From the NCBI GenBank assembly GCA_012027055.1, contig VEPF01000161.1, positions 1-5,520 of the forward strand: a stretch of 5,520 nt of DNA. Reading direction: 5' to 3'. A program made the translations under genes and the position numbers. The notes beneath the pieces were generated by a model. It was not told the origin of the DNA and searched no databases. It worked only from the letters and a program-made list of their open reading frames with translations. Below are positions 1 to 5,520 of this stretch, piece after piece. The stretch comes from Gemmatimonadota bacterium (GTDB taxonomy: Bacteria > Gemmatimonadota > Gemmatimonadetes > Longimicrobiales > RSA9). The stretch's first letter is position 1, and every line of letters starts with the position of its first letter.

Positions 1-298
1 CCGTCCGCCCCCGGTGCAGTTGCCCGAACCACGGCATCTCCAGCCGGCACGGGCCGCACCACGTCGCCCAGAAGTTCAGCAGCACCACCTTGCCGCGCAG
101 GTCGGACAACCGCACGGTCTCCCCGGAGAGCGTCTGGAGCGTGGCCGCCGGGGCCACGCTGCCCTCGCCGCCCACGCCCAGCGCCGCCCCGAGCTGTGGC
201 CCTACCCGGTACCCGAGCAGACCCAGCACCAGCACCCAGAGCCCGATGTCGATCGCCCGCCGCCACGCCGGCCGCCGTGATTTCTCCGCGGTATTCAT
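1..298 (-). CDS. TlpA/ResA-like membrane-anchored thiol-disulfide oxidoreductase (C-terminus cut by window edge)
   Basis: Thioredoxin-fold protein expected to reduce or exchange disulfides on the outer side of the cytoplasmic membrane. The start is the ATG at 298-296, and 99 codons are readable before the window ends. Residues about 1-15 are basic (RRPAWRR). A hydrophobic segment at about 16-30 (IDIGLWVLVLGLLGY) looks like an uncleaved signal anchor. The thioredoxin domain begins near residue 47, with SDLRGKVVLLNFW leading into FWATWCGPC. The redox cysteines are C81 and C84 (codons at 58-56 and 49-47), followed by RLEMPWF, which is characteristic of the TlpA/ResA/DsbE group. Family members are usually about 150-190 residues, so roughly the second half is missing, including the cis-proline loop. 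It lies 83 bases downstream of the GNAT-like gene on the same strand and probably has its own promoter. No Shine-Dalgarno is visible before the ATG. Family assignment is firm; the specific role (cytochrome c maturation or general thiol reduction) cannot be told. Confidence 0.9.
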   Translation of the reverse strand, partial: MNTAEKSRRPAWRRAIDIGLWVLVLGLLGYRVGPQLGAALGVGGEGSVAPAATLQTLSGETVRLSDLRGKVVLLNFWATWCGPCRLEMPWFGQLHRGRT

Positions 299-309
299 AA
301 CTGTAGGAG

Positions 310-337
310 AATATAGTCGAGAAGAGCCACGCCACAA
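310..337 (-). promoter_or_regulatory. Putative sigma70-type promoter for the TlpA-like gene
   Basis: Read on the minus strand, TTGTGG (337-332) is followed by a 16-base spacer and TATATT (315-310). The -10 box matches TATAAT at five of six positions; the -35 box matches TTGACA at only three of six. The boxes sit in the only AT-rich patch between the two minus-strand genes, which makes them stand out. Just 11 bases separate the -10 box from the ATG, so the predicted transcript would start only about five bases before the start codon. The elements are seen in the sequence; activity is inferred. Confidence 0.45.
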
Positions 338-358
338 GCGGGGCTCGGGACGGGCGCG

Positions 359-381
359 GCCGGCCGCCCGGGGCGGCCGGC
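359..381 (-). terminator. GC-rich hairpin immediately after the GNAT-like gene (terminator-like, no U-tract)
   Basis: GCCGGCCGCC at 359-368 and GGCGGCCGGC at 372-381 form a perfect 10-bp stem with a three-base loop (369-371). The hairpin begins one base past the GNAT-like stop codon (384-382). No run of U follows on the minus strand, where the next bases are GC-rich. It is therefore not a canonical intrinsic terminator, although GC-rich bacteria often have such hairpins after genes, where they may attenuate transcription or stabilise the mRNA 3' end. Its position between a stop codon and a candidate promoter supports a transcript boundary. Confidence 0.4.
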
Positions 382-1509
382 TCAGAGCTCCTTGCGGTAG
401 ATGCGGAAGCGCTTGTAGACCACGCCGCCCATGGCTTCCATCTCGGCGCGGATGCCGCGATTGGACTCGAGCTCGTGGTGGCTGTCGAGGTACTCGAATC
501 CAGCCGCGCGGGCGGTGGCCATGAAGGCACTGCCCATGAGCACGTCCACGCCGCGGCCGCGCACGTCCGGGCGGATGCCGCCGAGGAGGAGGTCGAGGCG
601 TTTGGCGTGACGGGGGGCGCGCAGCAGGTGCCACCAGCCGGTGGGGAGCAGGCGGCCGCCGGATTTCTTGAGGCCGGCGGTCATGTCGGGCATGGCGATG
701 ACGAAGGCGGCGAGTCCCTTGCCGTCGCGCACCGCCTTGACGAAGCGCGGATCGATGATGGGCAGGTAACGGCGGGCGAGGTCGTCGATCTCCTCATCGT
801 CGAGGGGCGCATACCCCTCGATGACCCCGGCGAAGCACTCGTTCATCAGCCGGAGGACCGGCCGGATGTACGGCTTGAGCTCGGAGCGGCGGGCGAACTC
901 GACGACCTCGAAGGCGCTGCCGCGGAGCCGTCGCTGGACCACCTGGTAGGCGCGAGGCAGCACCTCGGGCACCGGGACTTTGTACACCACGTAGTCGTTG
1001 TGTTTCTCCCAGCCGAGCCGGTCCATGAGCAGCGGGATGTAGGCCGGGTTCTGGTACGTGGCGATGGAAGTACGTTCCTGGAAGCCGTCGATCAGGAATC
1101 CTTCCGGATCCTGGTCGGACCAGGCCTGGGGCCCGATCACGCTGGTCATGCCGCGGGCGCGGACCCAGTCGCAGGCCGCATCGAGCAGCATTCCGGCGAC
1201 GTCCGGGTCATCGGGGCACTCGAGCTCGGCGAAGCGTCCCCAGTGCTCGTTGCGCAGCTCGTTGTAGCGGCGGTTGATGATGGCGGCGATCCGGCCGATG
1301 GGCCGGCCGCGCTCATCGCGTGCCAGCCAGCGGGCGTGGTCGCAGTAGCGCGTGGCCAGGTTGCGGCTGGAGAAGTTGCGCCACTCGTCCATGCGCAGCG
1401 GCGGCACCCAGTCCGGCTCATTGCCGTGCAGTCGGTACGGGAGCAGCGTGTAGGTACGCCGGTCCCGCCACCCGGTTACGGGCTCGATGCGCACGCGGCA
1501 TCCGGTCAT
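382..1509 (-). CDS. Tandem GNAT-like (acyl-CoA N-acyltransferase fold) protein, substrate unknown
   Basis: A 375-residue cytoplasmic protein with no signal peptide or membrane segment. It resembles a widespread family of about 370-390 residues annotated as hypothetical or GNAT-like. The N-terminal part (about 8-40) has the family wording LLPYRLHGNEPDWVPPLR. A first acyltransferase-like half spans about 60-180 and includes GRPIGRIAAIINRRYNE (68-84), DVAGMLLDAACDWVRARG (103-120) and an IGPQ stretch near 125. A second half spans about 200-375; RGRGVD at 317-322 sits where GNAT motif A (R/Q-x-x-G-x-G/A) binds acyl-CoA pyrophosphate, with Asp in the last position. The tail ELESNRGIRAEMEAMGG then KRFRIYRK is typical of a GNAT C-terminus. 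The frame stays open upstream to 1809, but I chose the ATG at 1509-1507. It gives the family-like start VRIEPVTGWRD and avoids overlapping the divergent peptidase. A GTG at 1494 is an alternative. No good ribosome site precedes either. Fold assignment is fairly sure; substrate and activity are unknown. Confidence 0.82.
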   Translation of the reverse strand: MTGCRVRIEPVTGWRDRRTYTLLPYRLHGNEPDWVPPLRMDEWRNFSSRNLATRYCDHARWLARDERGRPIGRIAAIINRRYNELRNEHWGRFAELECPDDPDVAGMLLDAACDWVRARGMTSVIGPQAWSDQDPEGFLIDGFQERTSIATYQNPAYIPLLMDRLGWEKHNDYVVYKVPVPEVLPRAYQVVQRRLRGSAFEVVEFARRSELKPYIRPVLRLMNECFAGVIEGYAPLDDEEIDDLARRYLPIIDPRFVKAVRDGKGLAAFVIAMPDMTAGLKKSGGRLLPTGWWHLLRAPRHAKRLDLLLGGIRPDVRGRGVDVLMGSAFMATARAAGFEYLDSHHELESNRGIRAEMEAMGGVVYKRFRIYRKEL

Positions 1510-1699
1510 GGTGGTTGGGTTCGGGGGGAATCTCAGGTGCGACCGCGCGCTCCAACGTAACGTTCCGGGCGCATGTCGCACACCCCTGCCCCTCCGGCAG
1601 ATGGAAGCGGCGAGCGCAGAGACGGACACGCTGGCCCGTGGTCGGAGTGCCGCCCATATTGCCGGCACACCGCACATCCCCGGTTCCGGAGCCCCCTGC
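1510..1699. promoter_or_regulatory. Divergent intergenic region between the GNAT-like gene and the M1 peptidase
   Basis: These 190 bases must hold the start signals for both divergent genes. No strong sigma70 pair is visible. The best plus-strand -10 candidate is CATATT at 1655-1660, about 40 bases before the peptidase ATG, with only a weak -35 match (CTGGCC at 1631-1636). No convincing minus-strand promoter was found. A short dyad lies at 1554-1564 and is listed separately. Both flanking reading frames remain open into this stretch, but it shows no protein-family signal, so I treat it as non-coding. Confidence 0.45.
1554..1564. repeat. Short dyad AACGT-A-ACGTT in the divergent promoter region
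   Basis: AACGT (1554-1558) and ACGTT (1560-1564) form a perfect inverted repeat around a single A. The same bases can be read as two tandem AACGT units. It is locally AT-rich within a GC-rich region and sits about 45 bases upstream of the GNAT-like start and 136 upstream of the peptidase start. An operator is possible, but 11 bases is short enough to arise by chance. Confidence 0.25.
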
Positions 1700-3595
1700 A
1701 TGCGCGTCCTGCTGCCGGCGTTGCTCGCGCTACTCGCGTCCGACGTGGTCCTGGCCCAGTCCGTGGCGGACACCTCCCGTTTCCAGCCGTTGCCACTGCC
1801 CGCGCCCAACGTCTACCGCACGGCCGCGGGGCGGCCCGGGCCACAGTACTGGCAGCAGCGGGTGGACTACAGGCTGGCGGCGGAGCTGGACACGGCCGCG
1901 AACGTCCTGCACGGCCAGGGCACGATCACGTACCGGAACAACTCGCCGGACGCGCTGCCCTACCTGTGGCTTTATCTCGACCAGAACATCTGCGCGCCGG
2001 GCAGCATCACGGCAACGCTGAACCAGCCGCCGCTGGTGTTCCAGGATGCGGTCTTCGACTTCGGCTGCCGCGGCTTCGCGGGCGGCATCACGCTGGAGCA
2101 CGTGCGCAGCGGCGGGCGCGACCTGCCGTACCAGGTCTACGGCACCACCATGAAGCTGCCGCTGCCGGCCGCACTGGCACCCGGCGGTACGGTGGAACTG
2201 GACGTCGCCTGGCGGTTCCCGATCCCGGAGTACGGCGCGGGACGGATGGGGCGGGACGGCGCGCTGTACGAGATCGCGTGGTGGTACCCGCGGCTGGCCG
2301 TGTACGACGACGTGCGGGGCTGGAACACCGATCCCTACATCGGGGCCGGCGAGTTCTACCTGGAGTACGGCAGCTTCGACGTGCAGCTCACCGTGCCGGC
2401 CAGCTTCCTGGTCACGGCCACGGGCGCGCTGCAGAACCCCGAGACCGTGCTCACGCAGACGCAGCGGGACCGGCTGACGCGCGCGCTGGCCGGCACGGAG
2501 CCGGTCGCGATCGTGACCGCGGCCGAGGCGGGCAAGCCGGTGACGCGTCCCGCGCGCGGCGGCCGCCTGACCTGGAGCTTCCATGCCGATGACGTGCGGG
2601 ATTTCGCGTTCGCGGCCGGCAACGAGCTGCGCTGGGACGCCGCCGGCTACGACGGCATCCTGATCCAGACCTTCTATCGCCCGCGCGCCGACAAGTGGTC
2701 CGAGGGCATCCGGATGGCGCGGCACAGCATCGAGTTCTTCAGCAAGGCGTGGTACCGCTACCCGTACCCGCACGCCACCACCGTGGAGGGTCCGATCGAG
2801 GGGATGGAGTACCCGATGCTGACGTTCGTGCCGAGCAATGTCGGGCGCGAAGACCTGTACTGGGTGCTGATGCACGAGTTCGGGCACGAGTGGTATCCCA
2901 TGGTGGTGGGCAGCAACGAGCGGCTGTACCCGTGGATGGACGAGGGCTTCAACAGCTTCATCGACCTGTACGCGTCCGCCGACTACTTCCGGGGCACCGC
3001 CTACGGCGACACCGTGGCGGACATGCCGCTGCACCTGTATCCGCAGCACGCGCTGTCCGGCGAAGAGCAGCCGCTGAGCACGCGGCCGGTGGAATCGAAG
3101 GACCTGTTCTGGACCGCGTACCGGAAACCGTCGCTGATGCTCAAGGTGCTGCGCGAGGAAGTGCTCGGGCCGGAGCGCTTCGATGCCGCGTTCCGTGACT
3201 ACACCGCCACGTGGGCCTACAAGCATCCTACGCCGGCCGACTTCTTCCGGCTGATGGGCGATGCGAGCGGCATGCAGCTCGACTGGTTCTGGCGCGACTG
3301 GATCTACACCACGGCGCGGCTCGACCAGGCGGTAGCCGCGGTGCGCGAACGCGAGGATGGCACGCACGTGCTGCTGGAGAACCGCGGCACCATGCTGCTG
3401 CCGGCGGAGCTCGCGCTCACCTACGCCGATGGGAAGACCGAGACCGTGAAGCTGCCCATCGAGATGTGGAACCTGGGCAGCCACTTCGCCTATCGCATCC
3501 CGCCCGGCCGCACGGTGGTCGGCGCGAAGCTCGATCCGCGCGGCGTCCTGCCAGACACGGATCGCCGCAACAACGAATGGAGGCGTACCCCATGA
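1700..3595 (+). CDS. Secreted M1-family zinc metallopeptidase (aminopeptidase N-like)
   Basis: A 631-residue exported zinc peptidase, predicted to cleave peptides in the periplasm or outside the cell. Residues 1-19 (MRVLLPALLALLASDVVLA) form a signal peptide with likely cleavage after VLA. A beta-rich N-terminal M1 domain spans about 45-300. The catalytic domain spans about 315-540 and carries HEFGH at 392-396 and the third zinc ligand E415 exactly 18 residues later (HExxH-x18-E). H392, H396 and E415 should bind zinc and E393 should act as general base. Y474 in WTAYRKPSLML fits the catalytic Tyr position, 59 residues after E415. The substrate motif reads GMEY (368-371) instead of the usual G-A/G-M-E-N. 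A small beta domain (about 541-631) replaces the long helical C-terminal domain of classical aminopeptidase N, consistent with the shorter form common in environmental bacteria. The ATG at 1700 is preceded by GGAG at 1688-1691 with an 8-base spacer; upstream in-frame starts would bury the signal peptide. Family assignment is very sure; substrate unknown. Confidence 0.95.
   Translation: MRVLLPALLALLASDVVLAQSVADTSRFQPLPLPAPNVYRTAAGRPGPQYWQQRVDYRLAAELDTAANVLHGQGTITYRNNSPDALPYLWLYLDQNICAPGSITATLNQPPLVFQDAVFDFGCRGFAGGITLEHVRSGGRDLPYQVYGTTMKLPLPAALAPGGTVELDVAWRFPIPEYGAGRMGRDGALYEIAWWYPRLAVYDDVRGWNTDPYIGAGEFYLEYGSFDVQLTVPASFLVTATGALQNPETVLTQTQRDRLTRALAGTEPVAIVTAAEAGKPVTRPARGGRLTWSFHADDVRDFAFAAGNELRWDAAGYDGILIQTFYRPRADKWSEGIRMARHSIEFFSKAWYRYPYPHATTVEGPIEGMEYPMLTFVPSNVGREDLYWVLMHEFGHEWYPMVVGSNERLYPWMDEGFNSFIDLYASADYFRGTAYGDTVADMPLHLYPQHALSGEEQPLSTRPVESKDLFWTAYRKPSLMLKVLREEVLGPERFDAAFRDYTATWAYKHPTPADFFRLMGDASGMQLDWFWRDWIYTTARLDQAVAAVREREDGTHVLLENRGTMLLPAELALTYADGKTETVKLPIEMWNLGSHFAYRIPPGRTVVGAKLDPRGVLPDTDRRNNEWRRTP
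3579..3583 (+). promoter_or_regulatory. Shine-Dalgarno GGAGG for the DUF4153 gene, inside the peptidase 3' end
   Basis: GGAGG lies eight bases before the ATG at 3592, within the last codons of the M1 peptidase. With the ATGA stop-start overlap it fixes the DUF4153 start codon and points to translational coupling. Confidence 0.8.
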
Positions 3596-5427
3596 GTGGC
3601 TTGGCGGCACGTGCCCGACGCTATCTGGGTGATGCGGCCCGCGGCATCGAGCGGGCCCCGGTGGAGGTGGCCCTCGCGCTGTACATCGCGGTCACCTACT
3701 CCTACGCCATCGAGGCCGGCGAGGAGGCCATGGCGGTGTGGCTGGAGAGCACCGTCACGGCTTTGCTGGTGCTGGCGTTCGCGTGGACCGGCACGCTGCT
3801 GCACGCGCTCGGCGCGTGGCGAGCTCGCACCCGGTGGGCGGTGACACTGGCCGGTGCGGTGCTGGTGGGCGGCTATGCCGCGCTGGTGCTCGACTTCACG
3901 AAGAACGCGGAGGCCTGGCGGGCGGCCGGACTGCTGGCCGCGGCCGTGCTCTGGCTGATCGCGCTGCCGGCGTTCGCCGCGCGCGCGGCGCCGGTGGCGC
4001 GCCTGCGCCTGGTGGACGCCCGCATCCTGCTGCGGCTGATCGCGGTGGTGCTCTACGGCCTGGCGCTGTTCGCGGGCCTGGCGCTCGCGCTCGCCGCCAT
4101 CGACACGCTCTTCGAGCTGCAGCTCGAGGGCCAGATCTACGGCCACGTCTTCGGCTGGATCCACTTCGTGCTGGTGCCCTGGGTGGTGTTCGGCGGCCTC
4201 GAGGATTACGTCCGCCCGGCGGCAGGGCCGAGCGCGGTCGGGAGTGCCGTGCAGCGCCTGGCGCTCTACCTGGTCCCGCCGCTGCTCACCCTCTACTTCC
4301 TGATCCTGTACGCGTACATGGTGCGCATCGCGCTCACTGGCGAGGTGCCGAAGAACCTGGTCTCGCCGATGGTGCTGGCGGCCTGCGCGCTCACCACGCT
4401 GGCGCTGCTGCTCTTCGACCCGCAACCCGGCGCCGGCGCCCTCGCGCGCGCGCTGCGCCTCGCGCCCGCGTTGCTGCTGCCCCTGGTGCCGCTCGGCGCC
4501 TGGGCGCTGCTGCTCCGCCTCGGGCAGTACGGGTGGACGGAGTTCCGGGCGCTGCGCCTGGTGCTGCTCGCCGCGTTCACCGGGCTCGCGCTGGGGGCCA
4601 CGGTCCAGCTGGTGCGACGGCGTCCGTTCGCGCTGCACGTGGCGCCCGTGGCGCTCGCGGTCATCCTGCTGCTCGCGGTGCTCGGACCCTGGAGCGTGCT
4701 GCCGCTCTCGCGCCGCAGCCAGCAGCAGCGGCTGGAGATCGCGCTCGCGCAGGTCGAGCGCATCCCGCTGGACACCACCACTGCCGCCCGCGGCCGCATC
4801 GAGCTCGCGCCGGGAGCGGCCCGCGCGCTGCTCCGGGGCGCGCAGCCGGTGGTGCCCGCCGGTCCGGTGCGGACCGTGCCCGCGGCGCTCTACGACCAGG
4901 TGCAGGCGGACGCGCGTTATCTGCACGCGCACTTCGGCGCGGCCGCGCTGCCGTCCGCGCTGGTCCGCTTCGCTGGCCGGGACGAGCGCTGGGTGGACTT
5001 CGCGGGCTCGCTCGGCCTGCTGCGGGCGCCCGATGCCAGCCCGGAGGGCAACCGGGCCGTGTACCGGCGGCTGCCGAAGGAGCTGCCCGTGCGCGTGCGG
5101 GGTGGCACGCTGTACCGCGTGGAGTACCAGTGGCAGGACCCCCGGCAGCCGGCCCCGCCGGCCGCGGTGAGCGCGGACTCGCTGCGCCTGATCCTGCGGC
5201 TGCCGGCTGCGCTGCTCACCGCCGACCTGGCGCCGCTGCTCGCGTCGCCAGCGGGGACGCGCGGCGAGTTGCCAGCCGAGGCCAGCGTGGTCCCGGTGCG
5301 GGACGCCGGTGGTGCGGCCGTGGGGGAGCTGGTGGTGCTCGAGGTGTCCGTGGGCGGGGAGCCGGGACGGCGCGGGCTGAGGCACGTGCTGGGCACGCTG
5401 CTGCTGCCTGACAGCATCGGCCTTTGA
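3592..5427 (+). CDS. DUF4153-type polytopic membrane protein with soluble C-terminal region
   Basis: A 611-residue inner-membrane protein of unknown function. About eleven hydrophobic segments can be counted, at roughly 24-42, 52-73, 82-100, 112-130, 144-172, 186-202, 224-247, 256-275, 288-308, 318-340 and 348-370. I recognise DUF4153 from LTLYFLILYAYMVRIALTGEVPKN (about 232-255), GQYGWTEFRALR (about 311-322) and GPWSVLPLSRRSQQQRL at the end of the last helix (365-381). A non-membrane region of about 230 residues follows, including the helix YDQVQADARYLHAHFG (434-449), which resembles a conserved segment in other long DUF4153 proteins. The stretch around 480-611 is Ala/Pro/Arg-rich and I recognise no domain there. 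The ATG overlaps the peptidase stop (ATGA, 3592-3595) and has a strong GGAGG, so the two genes are probably coupled. Two stop codons follow in tandem (TGA TAG, 5425-5430). Family call is fairly sure; biochemical role unknown. Confidence 0.85.
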   Translation: MSGLAARARRYLGDAARGIERAPVEVALALYIAVTYSYAIEAGEEAMAVWLESTVTALLVLAFAWTGTLLHALGAWRARTRWAVTLAGAVLVGGYAALVLDFTKNAEAWRAAGLLAAAVLWLIALPAFAARAAPVARLRLVDARILLRLIAVVLYGLALFAGLALALAAIDTLFELQLEGQIYGHVFGWIHFVLVPWVVFGGLEDYVRPAAGPSAVGSAVQRLALYLVPPLLTLYFLILYAYMVRIALTGEVPKNLVSPMVLAACALTTLALLLFDPQPGAGALARALRLAPALLLPLVPLGAWALLLRLGQYGWTEFRALRLVLLAAFTGLALGATVQLVRRRPFALHVAPVALAVILLLAVLGPWSVLPLSRRSQQQRLEIALAQVERIPLDTTTAARGRIELAPGAARALLRGAQPVVPAGPVRTVPAALYDQVQADARYLHAHFGAAALPSALVRFAGRDERWVDFAGSLGLLRAPDASPEGNRAVYRRLPKELPVRVRGGTLYRVEYQWQDPRQPAPPAAVSADSLRLILRLPAALLTADLAPLLASPAGTRGELPAEASVVPVRDAGGAAVGELVVLEVSVGGEPGRRGLRHVLGTLLLPDSIGL

Positions 5428-5448
5428 TAGGGCAGATCATCGAAACGC

Positions 5449-5453
5449 GGAGG
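5449..5453 (+). promoter_or_regulatory. Shine-Dalgarno GGAGG for the partial downstream gene
   Basis: GGAGG lies 5 bases before GTG 5459, 11 before GTG 5465 and 14 before ATG 5468, all in one frame. The spacing favours one of the GTG codons over the ATG. Confidence 0.5.
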
Positions 5454-5458
5454 CGGAC

Positions 5459-5520
5459 GTGGGGGTGATGCTGTTCCACGCACATTCGGGGTTGCGCTAC
5501 GCGGTGCTGCTGGCGGGCAT
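5459..5520 (+). CDS. N-terminus of a probable small membrane protein (cut by window edge)
   Basis: Twenty codons are readable. From ATG 5468 they give MLFHAHSGLRYAVLLAG, a hydrophobic start with a conserved-looking HSGLRY. This resembles the N-terminus of small (about 140-160 residue) polytopic membrane proteins in Bacteroidota and Gemmatimonadota, where a His-Ser-Gly-(Leu/Trp)-Arg-(Tyr/Trp) motif precedes the first helix. That match is from memory and rests on few residues. Three stacked in-frame starts exist (GTG 5459, GTG 5465, ATG 5468); ribosome-site spacing favours a GTG, while the family-like start favours the ATG. The gene lies 31 bases after the DUF4153 stop with no terminator between, so it probably belongs to the same operon. 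Confidence 0.6.
   Translation, partial: MGVMLFHAHSGLRYAVLLAG

Noticed and set aside
475..1560. A 361-codon open frame on the plus strand opposite the GNAT-like gene
   Set aside because: Composition is Gly/Ala/Val/Asp/His-rich without motifs. The minus strand carries the recognisable GNAT-like family sequence.
1487..1699. Upstream extension of the M1 peptidase frame to a start at 1487
   Set aside because: It would place 71 Arg/Pro-rich residues before a clear signal peptide. The ATG at 1700 has a GGAG at proper spacing and starts the signal peptide.
1510..1809. Upstream extension of the GNAT-like frame to a start at 1809
   Set aside because: It would add about 100 residues without family resemblance and overlap the divergent peptidase's signal peptide and start region.
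1730..3610. A 626-codon open frame on the minus strand opposite the M1 peptidase
   Set aside because: Long antisense frames are expected opposite genes with very high third-position GC. The translation is full of His, Arg, Gln and Val with no domain, while the plus-strand frame has a complete M1 active site.
4427..4453. GGCGCC palindromes and a CGCGCGCG run, considered as a structural or Z-DNA element
   Set aside because: They lie inside coding sequence, encode ordinary Ala/Gly/Leu/Arg codons, and are explained by high third-position GC.
3490..5385. A 631-codon open frame on the minus strand opposite the DUF4153 gene
   Set aside because: Same codon-phase effect. The product is a low-complexity Arg/Gln/Glu/His string, and the plus strand encodes a coherent multi-helix membrane protein.
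3738..5411. A 557-codon plus-strand open frame overlapping DUF4153 in another frame
   Set aside because: Its product is a repetitive Ala/Arg/Gly/Pro string typical of a shifted frame in GC-rich DNA. The DUF4153 frame has a ribosome site, hydrophobic periodicity and family motifs.

Overview
This is a GC-rich (by eye close to 70%) bacterial chromosomal segment with ordinary housekeeping or accessory genes packed in two divergent groups. The best lineage guess is Gemmatimonadota or a neighbouring Gram-negative phylum. That guess rests on the N-terminal wording of the secreted M1 peptidase (a PNVYR / GPQYWQQRVDY stretch followed by a weakly conserved NNSPDALPYLW segment), the pairing with a DUF4153 membrane protein, and a TlpA-type thioredoxin. 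It is an inference from remembered family patterns, not a database result. There is no sign of mobile elements, CRISPR, rRNA or tRNA.

Layout. On the minus strand, reading leftward from about 1509, comes a 375-residue protein with GNAT-like halves (382-1509). After an 83-base gap it is followed by the start of a membrane-anchored TlpA/ResA-like thiol-disulfide oxidoreductase (1-298, cut by the window edge). The gap holds a strong GC hairpin just after the GNAT stop and a promoter-like element placed so close to the oxidoreductase start that its transcript would be almost leaderless. On the plus strand, after a 190-base divergent intergenic region (1510-1699), comes a secreted zinc M1-family metallopeptidase (1700-3595). 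A polytopic DUF4153 protein (3592-5427) overlaps its stop by four bases (ATGA), with a textbook GGAGG site. A third gene begins 31 bases after the DUF4153 stop and is cut by the window edge (5459-5520).

How the genes may work together. The M1 peptidase, the DUF4153 protein and the trailing small membrane protein look like one transcription unit with translational coupling between the first two. The peptidase is predicted to be exported and to act on peptides outside the cytoplasm. The DUF4153 protein has about eleven membrane helices and a soluble C-terminal part, and its function is unknown. The minus-strand pair has no obvious functional link beyond co-orientation. I found no convincing new system. 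The most useful leads are the coupled M1-DUF4153 pair, the unusual GMEY in place of the GAMEN-type motif, the near-leaderless TlpA promoter, and a small dyad in the divergent promoter region.
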